Source of the DNA: Ilumatobacter nonamiensis YM16-303
Lineage (GTDB): Bacteria; Actinomycetota; Acidimicrobiia; Acidimicrobiales; Ilumatobacteraceae
DNA length: 64,000 nt
Assembly (NCBI RefSeq): GCF_000350145.1
Contig: NZ_BAOL01000008.1
Span: forward strand, 1 to 64,000
Direction of reading: 5' to 3'
Shown: in pieces, positions 34,917-44,110 of the stretch
Layout of the letters: the number at the start of each line of letters is the position of its first letter
Position numbering within the stretch: the stretch's first letter is position 1
The notes under the pieces: model-generated
Told to the model about the DNA's origin: nothing
Database searches by the model: none
What the model saw: only the letters and a program-made list of their open reading frames with translations
Position numbers and translations under genes: made by a program

Positions 34917-36137
34917 TCAGCGCTTCCAGGCAACGAGATCGCGGTCGATCTCGGCGAGTGAGCGACATCCCGTGAGCGCCATGGTGCGTTCGAGTCCGGT
35001 CCGGTAGAAGTCGAGCAACCAGTCCACTCCGGCCTCGCCGGCCGCACCGAGCGCCAAGAAGTAGGGGCGACCGAGCGACACGGCGTCGGCCCCCAATGCG
35101 ATCGCCTTCACGATGTCACTGCCGCGACGGATGCCTCCGTCACAGATGATCGTCGCCTGGTCCCCGATCTCGTTGCGCACGGGCTCGATCAGCGACACGG
35201 GGGTCGGGGCGTCGTCGAGTTGGCGGCCTCCGTGATTGGACAGGCCCAGTCCTTCGACGCCCATCGCGACGGCCTGCTTGGCGTCGGCCACGGTCTGGAT
35301 CCCCTTCAGGACGATCGGCCCGTCCCAGATCGACCGGAGCCACTCGATGTCGTCCCAGGACAACGCTTGGTCGAACTGCTTCGCGACGTGATCGGCGAGC
35401 GTGATCGCCGTCGAACCGTCCTCGGCGTGGCGGCCGACGATGTTCGCGAACGTGATCGGTCCGCCGTTCAGGAAGTCCCACGTCCATGCCGGGTGCAGCG
35501 CCCCGTCGATCAGCGTCTGCGGGCCGAGTTTGGGCGGCAGGGTCATCCCGCGGCGCACGTCACGCTCGCGTCGCCCGAGCACGGCCGTGTCGACCGTGAG
35601 CCACACCGCTCCGTAGCCCGCGTCCTTCGCCCGCGCCACGAGTTCCTGCACGAGCCCACGGTCCTTCCACGTGTAGATCTGGAACCACTTCTCGCCGTTC
35701 GGGTTCGCCGCGGCGCACTCCTCGATGGAGCGGGTACCCATCGTCGACAACGACCAGGGAATCCCCGCGCGGCCCGCCGACCGGGTGACCGCCAACTCAC
35801 CTTCCGAGTGCGCGATGCGCGTGAATCCCGTCGGCGACAACACGATGGGCATCGACGCCGGGACGCCGAAGATCTCCGTCGACGTGTCGAGATCGGACAC
35901 ATCGCGCAGGATGCGGGGATTGAACTCGAGCTTGGCGAAGTCCGACGAGTTGGTCCCGAGGGTCCGCTCGTCCTCGGCGCCGCCGTCGATGTAGTCGAAC
36001 ACCCCGGCCGGAAGCCTCCGCTTCGCCAACCTGCGCAGGTCATCGATCGATGCGACCTTTTTCAACCGACGCTTGGTCCCATCGAGTTCGAAGCTGTCGA
36101 ACTCCGCGACCGAACGGAACGTCTCCCACATCTTCAT
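34917..36137 (-). CDS. lldD: FMN-dependent alpha-hydroxy-acid dehydrogenase/oxidase (LldD-like)
   Basis: A 406-residue flavoenzyme of the L-lactate dehydrogenase/glycolate oxidase family, oxidising L-2-hydroxy acids to 2-oxo acids. Hallmarks are VFDYIDGGAEDE, LSPTGFTRI, the FMN-contacting KGIQT and the active-site SNHGGRQLD with catalytic His and Arg. It closely resembles mycobacterial LldD2 in layout. The start ATG follows TACGAT (36144-36149) by 6 nt of C/G only. Lactate is the best guess; mandelate- or glycolate-type substrates are possible. Confidence 0.88.
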   Translation of the reverse strand: MKMWETFRSVAEFDSFELDGTKRRLKKVASIDDLRRLAKRRLPAGVFDYIDGGAEDERTLGTNSSDFAKLEFNPRILRDVSDLDTSTEIFGVPASMPIVLSPTGFTRIAHSEGELAVTRSAGRAGIPWSLSTMGTRSIEECAAANPNGEKWFQIYTWKDRGLVQELVARAKDAGYGAVWLTVDTAVLGRRERDVRRGMTLPPKLGPQTLIDGALHPAWTWDFLNGGPITFANIVGRHAEDGSTAITLADHVAKQFDQALSWDDIEWLRSIWDGPIVLKGIQTVADAKQAVAMGVEGLGLSNHGGRQLDDAPTPVSLIEPVRNEIGDQATIICDGGIRRGSDIVKAIALGADAVSLGRPYFLALGAAGEAGVDWLLDFYRTGLERTMALTGCRSLAEIDRDLVAWKR

Positions 36138-36235
36138 CCCCCCATCGTAGAAGGCTGACGCCTCACTCGGATTCGGTTCTCGTCGACTGCTGCGGCGCTC
36201 CTCGTCGGCCGGTGGCGAGACAGCGGTCCGCAGGT

Positions 36236-37135
36236 TCAGGCGCTGATCGGCTCGGCGTCGTCGTACGACGGCGACAGCAGCTCACCGGCGATCGCATCGA
36301 CCAGCGCGGTCGCGACGGCCGGAGCCTCGCCGGGCACGGTGCGCGCGATCTGGTGCACCAGGGGCAGTTCGGGGAGCTCGCTGGATCGCGGCCACTCGAT
36401 GATGTCATCGCCGAGATGTCGCGAACCGAGCACCGCGACGCCGAGTCCCGCGGCGAGCGCCGCACGTACGCCACGCGTCGTCGAGGCCGAGAACGCGACG
36501 AGGTGGTCGATGTTCGCGGCGTTCAGATCAGGCTCACTCAGCGACCGGTAGAAGCACTGTTCTCCGAACGTGATCAGCGGTACCGGCCCCGCGTCATCCG
36601 TGGCGTTTGCGTGACTGGTCACCCAGAGCAGACGATCGGACCACAGGACCCGGTCGGTCGGACGGAGGTTCGCTTCGGCGACCTGCATGATCGCCACGTC
36701 GAGTTCGCCGCGATCGACGCCCCGCGCCAGGTTGGTCGTGTAGTCGATGATGAACTCGATCGACGCGTTCGGATGTGCCCACTTGAAGCGGCCCAGCAGT
36801 GACGCCATGTGCGCGGCATCGACCTCTTCGTTCGATCCGAGCTTGACGGTTCCCGTCAGTTCCGAACTCTGCAACCGCGAGGCCGCACGATCGTGGATCT
36901 CGACGAGGGCCCGTGCGTCGGGAATCAGTGCGCGACCGTCACGCGTGGGGCGCAGGGTGTGGCCGTCCCGAATGAGCAGCGGCCGGCCGATCCGTTCCTC
37001 GAGTCGCTTGATCTTCCAGCTGACCGACGACTGACTCATGTTCAACCGTTCGGCGGCCCGGGTCATGCCGCCGTGATCGAGCGCGGCCAGGAGAGTACGG
37101 AGCGATTCGACGTCGAGTTGCAGTGCTGGCGTCAT
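36236..37135 (-). CDS. LysR-family transcriptional regulator
   Basis: A 299-residue LysR regulator. The helix-turn-helix is GGMTRAAERLNMSQSSVSWKIKRLEERIG, and the effector domain follows from about residue 90. The start MTPALQLDVESL at 37135 is preceded by CATACT 6 nt upstream, which overlaps a T-N11-A palindrome, so it likely represses itself. Its nearest co-directional gene is the LldD-like oxidase 98 bp downstream, a possible target. Confidence 0.92.
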   Translation of the reverse strand: MTPALQLDVESLRTLLAALDHGGMTRAAERLNMSQSSVSWKIKRLEERIGRPLLIRDGHTLRPTRDGRALIPDARALVEIHDRAASRLQSSELTGTVKLGSNEEVDAAHMASLLGRFKWAHPNASIEFIIDYTTNLARGVDRGELDVAIMQVAEANLRPTDRVLWSDRLLWVTSHANATDDAGPVPLITFGEQCFYRSLSEPDLNAANIDHLVAFSASTTRGVRAALAAGLGVAVLGSRHLGDDIIEWPRSSELPELPLVHQIARTVPGEAPAVATALVDAIAGELLSPSYDDAEPISA

Positions 37136-37145
37136 GGTCGAAGTA

Positions 37146-37158
37146 TGACAAGCTGTCA
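37146..37158. promoter_or_regulatory. LysR operator (T-N11-A)
   Basis: TGACAAGCTGTCA is a palindromic T-N11-A site immediately upstream of the second lysR gene, overlapping its CATACT -10 at 37142-37147. Binding there would repress the regulator and could activate the divergent small gene at 37217. Confidence 0.65.
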
Positions 37159-37216
37159 CGTAAAACACAAGTTCATGTCGATTGCATCATGACGGTCGGA
37201 TCTGCACACTGGAGGC

Positions 37217-37540
37217 ATGAACACCTCCCCCACCACCCTCGAACCCTCCACCTCCAGCGCGATCGACACCGACACCGGCGCATGCACCCGGACCCACACC
37301 GCTCCGGGCGACGCATTTTCAGGATTTGCTCCGCTCGTTGCCGAGCCCGACGCACCGGTGCAGCGCGATCACATCATCGCCCGGCCGACGGAGCCCCCGG
37401 ACCGGACCCGCGCCACGCAAGGTCCGTCGCTCGTCCGTCGTCTGGCCGACGCGTTCCTCGACCTCGTGGATCTGTCGACGACACCGTCGCACCGCGCCAT
37501 CACGGCGGCCGACGGCGGCTACCGATCACCCCGCGGCTGA
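37217..37540 (+). CDS. Hypothetical small protein (107 aa)
   Basis: A 107-residue frame starting MNTSPTTLEPSTSS, with a GGAGG ribosome-binding site just upstream. The protein is Thr/Ser/Pro-rich and probably disordered apart from a short helix (SLVRRLADAFLDLVDLS). No family is recognised. It diverges from the LysR gene, and the operator lies between them, so it may be a target. Antisense or accidental ORF status is possible, but the ribosome-binding site argues for expression. Confidence 0.55.
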   Translation: MNTSPTTLEPSTSSAIDTDTGACTRTHTAPGDAFSGFAPLVAEPDAPVQRDHIIARPTEPPDRTRATQGPSLVRRLADAFLDLVDLSTTPSHRAITAADGGYRSPRG

Positions 37541-37592
37541 TCGCCCAGCGGGGTCACCCGTGTCGATCGGCGACGGTCCCGATGGACATCGA

Positions 37593-38318
37593 TCATTCGA
37601 CGAGTCGGAGACCGCTGGGCGTCATGCTCGGTTCCGAGTGCGGCAAGTCCACGACGAATTCGGTGCGGTGCGCGGCGAAGACGTGCTCGCTCATGAGCAG
37701 CGCGCGTCCTGACTGATCGGTGGTCACCCGCTGGCACCGCAGCAGTGGCGCGCCGACCGGAATGTCGAGGAGCACGGCATCGTCGGGTGACGCGATGTCG
37801 GCTCCGATCGTCTGCGTTGCTCCGCGCAGTTCGACGTCGAGCAGTTCGTAGAACGGGCGACGCTCCACGTCGCGTCGCGACAGCGAGGCGCCCAGATCTG
37901 CCGGGCACCACACGGTGACGACAGCAAACGGTTCGCCGTCGGCGAGGTTCACCCGCTTCACGCGAAGCACCTGCTCGGACCCGAGGATCCGCCGGACCCG
38001 CTCCGGCGCGTCCTCGAAGGCGAACTCCTCGATCTTGCGCTCGGAGAGCTTGCCCACGCCCTCGACCTGCGATTCGATCGTGCCGAGTGATTGCAGCGAC
38101 TGCTGAACCGGTTCACCCGCGACGTACCAGCCGAACCCCTGGCGGGCAGCGATCAGACCCTCTTCACGCACGAGTTCGAGTGCTCGCCGAATCGTGACCC
38201 GCGAGGCGGCGAACTCCGCGGACATCTCGGACTCGGACGGCAGGACCGACCCGACCGGCGCATCGGCGAACCGTTCCTTCAACTCGTCGGCGATCTCCTG
38301 GTAGCGGATCCTCCTCAC
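37593..38318 (-). CDS. GntR/HutC-family regulator (UTRA domain)
   Basis: A 241-residue regulator: N-terminal winged helix (GSVLPSESEMSAEFAASRVTIRRALELVREEG) and a C-terminal UTRA ligand-binding domain with the usual R-x4-G-x-P-x-x-xxxxx-P segment (RVNLADGEPFAVVTVWCP). The GTG start overlaps the stop of the VOC gene (GTGA), so it is made from the same transcript. A direct repeat in the VOC-aconitase promoter region is a likely operator. Confidence 0.92.
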   Translation of the reverse strand: MRRIRYQEIADELKERFADAPVGSVLPSESEMSAEFAASRVTIRRALELVREEGLIAARQGFGWYVAGEPVQQSLQSLGTIESQVEGVGKLSERKIEEFAFEDAPERVRRILGSEQVLRVKRVNLADGEPFAVVTVWCPADLGASLSRRDVERRPFYELLDVELRGATQTIGADIASPDDAVLLDIPVGAPLLRCQRVTTDQSGRALLMSEHVFAAHRTEFVVDLPHSEPSMTPSGLRLVE

Positions 38319-38761
38319 GTCGAACCTCCACCGGACCCGGACGCCTCGATCAGTTCGATGCGGTTCCCGAACGGGTCGAACACATGACAGCGAACGACGT
38401 CCGGGAGTTCATCGTTCCAGGTCGCATCGAGCCCAGCTCGGTCGATGAAGGCGCGGAGACCGACCAGTGCGAGTGCAGGGTGAGCCTTGCGCGCGGGGAC
38501 GAACGGATCCTCGGCACCGACGTGGACACGCACGGCGCCGCGTTCGAACCACGCTCCGCCGCGAGCCGCCATCACCGCCGGTTTCGGAACCTCCACGAGT
38601 CCGAGGACACCCACGTAGAACCGGCGAGCACGATCTTCCGCACCGACGGGAATCGCCACCTGCACATGGTCGATTCCGACCCACTCCGGTACGAGATCAT
38701 CCGGACGCGCGGCGCGCGGATGCTCGGACGTGGGTTCGTGGATCGTGTCGGATTTCGTCAT
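38315..38761 (-). CDS. VOC (glyoxalase/dioxygenase) family protein
   Basis: A 148-residue vicinal-oxygen-chelate protein. GIDHVQVAIP, FYVGVLGLVEVPKP, and the C-terminal HVFDPFGNRIELIEAS give the metal-binding His/Glu pattern. The ATG at 38761 has GGAGG 8 nt upstream; an upstream in-frame GTG at 38779 lacks one. It is followed by an overlapping GntR gene and is divergent from aconitase. The substrate is unknown. Confidence 0.85.
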   Translation of the reverse strand: MTKSDTIHEPTSEHPRAARPDDLVPEWVGIDHVQVAIPVGAEDRARRFYVGVLGLVEVPKPAVMAARGGAWFERGAVRVHVGAEDPFVPARKAHPALALVGLRAFIDRAGLDATWNDELPDVVRCHVFDPFGNRIELIEASGSGGGST

Positions 38762-38786
38762 GACGATGGCCTCCGCCACACACCTT

Positions 38787-38803
38787 ACTTGTATCTAACT
38801 TGT
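38787..38803. promoter_or_regulatory. Candidate GntR operator: direct repeat in the aconitase promoter
   Basis: ACTTGT at 38787-38792 and ACTTGT at 38798-38803, spaced by ATCTA, give an 11-bp period (one helical turn). They lie between the divergent VOC-gntR and acn starts, directly upstream of the acn -10 (TATGGT, 38808-38813). The position would let a GntR protein occlude the acn promoter. Confidence 0.5.
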
Positions 38804-38807
38804 CTGC

Positions 38808-38813
38808 TATGGT
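38808..38813 (+). promoter_or_regulatory. acn -10 element, leaderless
   Basis: TATGGT ends 6 nt before the aconitase ATG at 38820. No Shine-Dalgarno sequence lies between, so a leaderless mRNA is predicted. A TTACTT 17 nt upstream (38785-38790) could be the -35. Confidence 0.5.
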
Positions 38814-38819
38814 TGAGGC

Positions 38820-41099
38820 ATGGCCACCGTCTCCCCCAACACTCCGATCGAACTCGTCGAGCAGGTCTATGCGGCGCTTCCCGGCAACGTCGACATCGCT
38901 CGCAACCGGCTCGGACGTCCGCTGACGCTCACCGAGAAGATCCTCGTCAATCACCTGAGCGATCCCGAGAATCAGGAACTCGTGCGCGGCGACAGCTACG
39001 CCGACTTCCATCCCGACCGCGTCGCGATGCAGGACGCGACCGCGCAGATGGCGCTGCTCCAGTTCATGACCGCGGGGCTGCCCGAGGTCGCCGTGCCGTC
39101 GACGGTGCACTGTGACCACCTGATCCAGGCGAAGGTCGGCGCGAAGATCGACCTCGGCGTCGCCGTCGACACCAACGAAGAGGTGTACGACTTCCTGAAG
39201 TCGGTCAGCGCGAACTACAACATCGGCTTCTGGGGCCCGGGCTCGGGCATCATCCACCAGGTCGTGCTCGAGAACTACGCGTTCCCCGGCGGAATGATGA
39301 TCGGCACCGACAGCCACACTCCCAACGCCGGTGGACTCGGCATGGTCGCGATCGGTGTGGGTGGCGCCGACGCCGTGGACGTGATGACCGGCTTCCCGTG
39401 GAACGTCAAGTGGCCGAAGGTGATCGGCGTCAAGCTCACCGGCACCCTGTCCGACTGGAGCTCACCGAAGGACGTGATCCTCGAGGTCGCCCGCCAGCTG
39501 ACCGTGAAGGGCGGCACCGGAGCGATCGTCGAGTACCACGGGCCCGGCGCCGAAACGATCTCGGCCACGGGCAAGGGCACGATCTGCAACATGGGCGCAG
39601 AGATCGGCGCGACCACGTCCCTGTTCGGCTACGACGCCAACATGGCCGCCTACCTCAAGGCGACCGCCCGCGAAGCGATCGCTGACGCCGCCGACGGCGT
39701 GGCCGAGCACCTGCGTCCGGACGAGGGCGCGCTGTACGACCAGCTGATCGAGATCGACCTCGACGAACTGAAGCCGCTGATCAACGGACCGCACACTCCC
39801 GACCTCGCGCACCGGGTCGGCAGCGGCCTCGGCGACGCCGCCCGCGAGAACGGCTGGCCGCTCGAACCGTCGGCTGCGCTGATCGGGTCGTGCACCAACT
39901 CGTCGTACGAGGACATCACCCGTGCGGCGTCGATCGCCCGTCAGGCCGCAGCCAAGGGACTCACGGCCAAGGTTCCGTTGATGGTCACCCCGGGATCCGA
40001 GCAGACTCGTGCGACGATCGAGCGCGACGGCTTGCTCGCCGACCTCGAGGCGATCGGTGCCACGGTGCTCGCCAATGCCTGCGGCCCGTGTATCGGTCAG
40101 TGGAGTCGTCCGGAGAACATCACCAACCAGACCAACACGATCGTCACGTCGTACAACCGCAACTTCCCGAAGCGCAACGACGGCTCCGCAAAGACGCTCG
40201 CCTTCGTCACCTCACCCGACACCGTGATGGCGATCGCGCTCGCCGGCCGGATCGACTTCGACCCGACCACCGAGACGATCACGGCTCCCGACGGCACCGA
40301 GGTGAGCCTCGATGCGCCGGTCGGTCAGGTGCTTCCCGATGCCGGATACGACCCGGGCGAGGACGCGTTCACCGCTCCCCCGGCCGACGGGCACGACGTG
40401 CCGATCGCGGTCAGCCCCACGAGCGATCGGCTCCAGCTGCTCGAACCGTTCGAGCCCGTCCCGAACGAACGCTTCACCGATCTTCCCGTGCTGGTCAAGG
40501 CGCAGGGCAAGTTCACGACCGACCACATCTCGATGGCCGGACCGTGGCTCAAGTTCCGCGGCCACCTCGAGAACATCTCGGGCAACCTGTACCTCGGTGC
40601 GGTCAACGCGTACTCGAAGGCCGACGGCGAGGAGTACGAGGTCGGCTACGGCAAGAACCAGTTGACCGGCGAGATCCAGACGTTCCCCGAGATGGCCAAG
40701 GAGTACCACGAGGCCGGACAGCCGTGGGTCGTCATCGGCGACGAGAACATGGGCGAAGGCTCCAGCCGCGAGCACGCGGCGATGGAGCCACGATTCCGGT
40801 TGGGCCTCGTGGCGATCGCTCGGAGCTTCGCCCGGATCCACGAGACCAACCTGAAGAAGCAGGGCATGGTGCCGCTCACATTCGTCGACCCCGCCGACTA
40901 CGACCAGATCGGTGAGGACGACCGCATCAGCGTGATCGACCTTCCGCCGGTTCCCGGTGAGACCGTGACGGTCCGGATCACCAAGCCGGACGGCTCGACG
41001 GTCGACTTCGAGTGCAGTCACACCTTCAGCCCCGAACAGGTCGAATGGTTCCAGGCGGGATCGGCGCTGAACATCATCCGCCAGAAGTCGCAAGGCTGA
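38820..41099 (+). CDS. acn: Aconitate hydratase, mitochondrial type
   Basis: A 759-residue [4Fe-4S] aconitase interconverting citrate and isocitrate. Cluster cysteines are Cys358 (GSCTNSS), Cys421 and Cys424 (ACGPCIG). [23 protein letters not shown] and the swivel-domain motif [14 protein letters not shown] are all intact. Length and motif order match the mitochondrial (mAcn) group of about 750-780 residues, not the ~900-residue AcnA usual in Actinobacteria. It diverges from a VOC-GntR operon that may regulate it. Confidence 0.95.
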   Translation: MATVSPNTPIELVEQVYAALPGNVDIARNRLGRPLTLTEKILVNHLSDPENQELVRGDSYADFHPDRVAMQDATAQMALLQFMTAGLPEVAVPSTVHCDHLIQAKVGAKIDLGVAVDTNEEVYDFLKSVSANYNIGFWGPGSGIIHQVVLENYAFPGGMMIGTDSHTPNAGGLGMVAIGVGGADAVDVMTGFPWNVKWPKVIGVKLTGTLSDWSSPKDVILEVARQLTVKGGTGAIVEYHGPGAETISATGKGTICNMGAEIGATTSLFGYDANMAAYLKATAREAIADAADGVAEHLRPDEGALYDQLIEIDLDELKPLINGPHTPDLAHRVGSGLGDAARENGWPLEPSAALIGSCTNSSYEDITRAASIARQAAAKGLTAKVPLMVTPGSEQTRATIERDGLLADLEAIGATVLANACGPCIGQWSRPENITNQTNTIVTSYNRNFPKRNDGSAKTLAFVTSPDTVMAIALAGRIDFDPTTETITAPDGTEVSLDAPVGQVLPDAGYDPGEDAFTAPPADGHDVPIAVSPTSDRLQLLEPFEPVPNERFTDLPVLVKAQGKFTTDHISMAGPWLKFRGHLENISGNLYLGAVNAYSKADGEEYEVGYGKNQLTGEIQTFPEMAKEYHEAGQPWVVIGDENMGEGSSREHAAMEPRFRLGLVAIARSFARIHETNLKKQGMVPLTFVDPADYDQIGEDDRISVIDLPPVPGETVTVRITKPDGSTVDFECSHTFSPEQVEWFQAGSALNIIRQKSQG

Positions 41100-41264
41100 T
41101 CGGCGCTGGCCCGATCGTCGAAACGACGGGAGAACCACCGCACGTCGATCGTCACCGATGAGGTCGGCGGTCGGCGTGCGGAGATCGTCGTCGCGGTCGA
41201 GAGCATCGAGGTCGACACACACCCCGTCGCGAACCTCGCACCACTGCGCCGATGGTTTCCGCGG

Positions 41265-41549
41265 GTGACGGGATATCGAGGAGCCGAGCTGCCCCGAGCG
41301 GACGCGTCGGTGTCGGTCGTGCTCGACGATTTCGCGTTCGTCCTCTACATCGCCGGCATGGGCGGCGAAGTGTCCGCTGTGCACGACGGCCCTGACTTCG
41401 TTGCCGCGGCGCGGGACGGATCGGTCGATGTGTACATCGCCGAGCGACTCGATGTCCGGCGGTCGAAGGCCGCGGATCTCGACGCCGCTGCCGCCAGTGA
41501 TCGGCTGGTCGGGGCGTCGGTCCCGGCGTTCACCGTGCAGAGCCTCTGA
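41265..41549 (+). CDS. Unknown small protein or C-terminal remnant, in frame with acn
   Basis: From the GTG at 41265 a 94-residue frame runs to a TGA at 41547-41549 (VTGYRGAELPRADASVSVVLDD...AFTVQSL). Coding-like sequence in the same frame extends back to the acn stop at 41097-41099 (…TDEVGGRRAEIVVAVESIEV…) without any ATG, GTG or TTG. The C-terminal part is alpha/beta and not recognisable. It may be a gene that lost its start, a readthrough extension of aconitase, or a short real gene starting at 41265. Confidence 0.4.
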   Translation: MTGYRGAELPRADASVSVVLDDFAFVLYIAGMGGEVSAVHDGPDFVAAARDGSVDVYIAERLDVRRSKAADLDAAAASDRLVGASVPAFTVQSL

Positions 41550-41572
41550 GGGCCGCCGCGTCGTCCGCTCCG

Positions 41573-41761
41573 TCAGGTTGCTACCGCGACCTCGTCGCGC
41601 TCTGCGTCGTCGCGAGATGCCGACGCTGCCCACGCGGTCGATCCGGCGAGACCGAGAAGTCCTGAGGCGACCGAACGCGCGGACCGTGCCTCGAGCAACG
41701 ACGCGATGCTCCCGATTCCACAGAGCACGGCCGCGATCGAGTTGAGCGTCTGGCGATCCAT
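41573..41761 (-). CDS. Hypothetical small protein (62 aa), possibly membrane-associated
   Basis: A 62-residue frame MDRQTLNSIAAVLCGIGSIASLLEA..., with two weakly hydrophobic segments and a charged C-terminus (SASRDDAERDE). It begins 25 nt after the end of the sulfatase gene and may be the last gene of the trpB-trpA-sulfatase transcript. A longer start at 41854 would overlap the sulfatase and is less likely. No family is known. Confidence 0.42.
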   Translation of the reverse strand: MDRQTLNSIAAVLCGIGSIASLLEARSARSVASGLLGLAGSTAWAASASRDDAERDEVAVAT

Positions 41762-41786
41762 CTTCGGACGGCAACCCGGCCCGGCA

Positions 41787-43319
41787 TCAGGCCCGGCGAC
41801 CGGACTCGACATCGTTGAGGTCGAGGTGATTGCGCATGTATTCGTTGGCGGCATCGGAGCGCGGCTCGAAGTCCCACGACTCGAAACGACCCTGCCGGAG
41901 CGCCCGGTCGACCGTTGCTCGCGCCTGCTGACTGGCCCGGACGTCCTGGTCGATCGTCGTCGGGTCCCATCTGCTCAACACCTCCGCCGTGAAGTCGGCG
42001 ATCACGTCGGTGAACTCGGGGTCGCCGACGAGGTTGGTGGTCTCCTGCGGGTCGGTCTCCAGGTCGAACAACTGCGCTCCGTCCGGTTCGGACCAGACGA
42101 ACTTCCATCGTTCTCGGCGGATCATGAAGATCGGGGCGACGGCGCCCTCCCCCAGGTACTCGCCGATCACCGCACGTTCGGCATCCGGGCGACCGTCGAG
42201 CAGCGGCATCATGCTCGCGCCGTCCATGACGTCGGGCGTCTCGATCCCTCCGATGTCCAGCAGGGTCGGCGCGATGTCGAGCAGGCTCACGTGCGTCGGG
42301 TTCGTCGCTCGCGCTGCAGTCGAGGGTGTGCGCACGATCATCGGGATCCGGCACGCGTGGTCGAAGTAGCTCATCTTGTACCAGAGGCCGCGCTCGCCGA
42401 GCATGTCGCCGTGGTCGGCGGTGAAGATGACCACGGTGTCGTCGGCCATGTCGTGCCGGTCAAGCACGTCGAGGAGGTCGCCCAGGTGCCGGTCGACGTA
42501 GCTGACGTTCGCGAGGTAGGCGTGGCGCGCCGTACGGACCTGGTCGTCGCTCGGCTCGGTCGCATCGGCACCGATCACGTGACGCAACCTGCGGCTGTGG
42601 GGGTCGTCATCGTCGTCGGCGATCGACCCGACGGTCGGCATCGGGATCGCGTCGTGGTCGTACAGGTCCCAGAACTCCTGCCGAGCGACGTACGGATCGT
42701 GCGGATGGGTGAACGACGCGGTGAGCATCCAGGGTCGAGCGTCGGCCGTCCGAGCGAGGTCGCGTAGCTTGCGGACGGCTCGATGTCCGACCTCGTCGTC
42801 GTAGTCGAGTTGATTGGACACGTCGGCGATTCCCGCGTTGACGACCGAGTCCATGTTGTGGAACCACCAGTCGAAACGACCGTCGGGGTCGTCCCAGTTC
42901 GGCGTCCACCCGAAGTCCGCCGGGTAGATGTCGGTCGTCAGCCGCTCCTCGTAGCCGTGCAATTGATCCGGCCCGACGAAGTGCATCTTGCCGACGAGCG
43001 ACGTCTGATATCCGGCGGATCGCAGGTGGTGCGCAAACGTCGGAACACTCGATGGGAACTCCGAGGCGTTGTCGTAGGCACCGATCTTCGAGTTGAGTTG
43101 CCCGCTCATCATCAGGAACCGAGCGGGGGCACAGAGGGGACTGTTCGAGTAGGCCGACGTGAACGTCGTCCCCTGCGCCGCCAAGCGATCGATGTTCGGG
43201 GTGATCGCCGGACCGCCGTGCATCGACAGGAACGGCGCCGCCAGCTGATCCGCCATCACCAGCAGGATGTTCGGCTGCGCGTTACGCAACGGGTCAGACC
43301 CGTCACGTAACGCCGTCAT
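41787..43319 (-). CDS. betC: Choline-sulfatase-like type I sulfatase
   Basis: A 510-residue formylglycine sulfatase, expected to hydrolyse choline-O-sulfate to choline and sulfate. The choline-sulfatase-specific segments GAYDNASEFPSSVPTFAH, GKMHFVGPDQLHGYEERLT and DIYPADFGWTPNW are present. The modified Cys63 sits in CAPAR, i.e. CxPxR with Ala where most enzymes have Ser. FTADHGDMLGERG gives the metal-binding Asp-His, and the C-terminal choline-sulfatase tail is present. The ATG overlaps the trpA stop (ATGA), an unexpected operon partner. Confidence 0.83.
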   Translation of the reverse strand: MTALRDGSDPLRNAQPNILLVMADQLAAPFLSMHGGPAITPNIDRLAAQGTTFTSAYSNSPLCAPARFLMMSGQLNSKIGAYDNASEFPSSVPTFAHHLRSAGYQTSLVGKMHFVGPDQLHGYEERLTTDIYPADFGWTPNWDDPDGRFDWWFHNMDSVVNAGIADVSNQLDYDDEVGHRAVRKLRDLARTADARPWMLTASFTHPHDPYVARQEFWDLYDHDAIPMPTVGSIADDDDDPHSRRLRHVIGADATEPSDDQVRTARHAYLANVSYVDRHLGDLLDVLDRHDMADDTVVIFTADHGDMLGERGLWYKMSYFDHACRIPMIVRTPSTAARATNPTHVSLLDIAPTLLDIGGIETPDVMDGASMMPLLDGRPDAERAVIGEYLGEGAVAPIFMIRRERWKFVWSEPDGAQLFDLETDPQETTNLVGDPEFTDVIADFTAEVLSRWDPTTIDQDVRASQQARATVDRALRQGRFESWDFEPRSDAANEYMRNHLDLNDVESGRRA

Positions 43320-44110
43320 CGGGTGCTGCCCTCGCCGTCGATCGCCGCCCGCACTTCCGCGACGTAGTCACCGACCGCATCCGGACCGGACTCCATCAGG
43401 CGACGCACCATGCTCGCTCCCTGGATCACCCCGTCGGCCACACGCGTCGCCTCGTACGCCTGCTCGGCGTTGGACACTCCGACTCCGACGAGCACCGGAA
43501 CCTCGGTCACCAACTTGAGCCGCGCGGCGAGATCGGTCGCGGTCTGCGCCAAGCTGCTCCGCTCACCGGTCACTCCGAGCAGACCGACGGAGTACAGGAA
43601 GCCGCGCGATCGAGCGGCGACCTTCGGGAGACGGTCGTCGGGTGCGGTCGGAGCGGCGAGCATGATCGTCTCGATGCCGTGCGCGTCCGCGGCTGCACAC
43701 CAGGGACCGGATTCCTCCAGCGGCAGGTCGGGAAGAATCGCGCCGACGATTCCCGCCCGCTGCAAGCTCGCAGCGAACCGCTCCGGTCCCGGATGGTGCA
43801 CGAGGTTGTAGTACGTCATCACGGTGAGCGGGATCTCCACATCGAGGTTCGGGACCTCGTCGAGGATCGCGTTCGGGGTGATTCCGTCGTCGAGCGCGGC
43901 CTGACTCGCCTGCTGGATCACCGGACCGTCCATGACCGGGTCGGAGAACGGAATCCCGATCTCGATCGCGTCGGCACCGTTCGCAGCGCAAGCGCGGATC
44001 GCATCCTGCCAACCCGGGTAGCCACCGGTGATGTACGGGACGAGCAACTTGCGTCCGGCGGCCCGCTTCGCGCGGAACTCGCTCTCGATGCGACCGAAGG
44101 AATCAGCCAT
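43316..44110 (-). CDS. trpA: Tryptophan synthase alpha chain
   Basis: A 264-residue TIM barrel cleaving indole-3-glycerol phosphate to indole and glyceraldehyde 3-phosphate. AIEIGIPFSDPVMDGPVIQ carries the catalytic Glu and Asp, and LLGVTGERS and GVGVSNAEQA bind phosphate. The ATG at 44110 overlaps the trpB stop by one nt (TGATG), so it is coupled; an in-frame TTG three nt earlier is unnecessary. The stop overlaps the sulfatase ATG. Confidence 0.97.
   Translation of the reverse strand: MADSFGRIESEFRAKRAAGRKLLVPYITGGYPGWQDAIRACAANGADAIEIGIPFSDPVMDGPVIQQASQAALDDGITPNAILDEVPNLDVEIPLTVMTYYNLVHHPGPERFAASLQRAGIVGAILPDLPLEESGPWCAAADAHGIETIMLAAPTAPDDRLPKVAARSRGFLYSVGLLGVTGERSSLAQTATDLAARLKLVTEVPVLVGVGVSNAEQAYEATRVADGVIQGASMVRRLMESGPDAVGDYVAEVRAAIDGEGSTR

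Noticed and set aside
40212-41774. 520-codon minus-strand frame across the acn end
   Set aside because: Shadow of the aconitase gene plus the following frame; composition Arg/Gly/Asp-rich, no family features.
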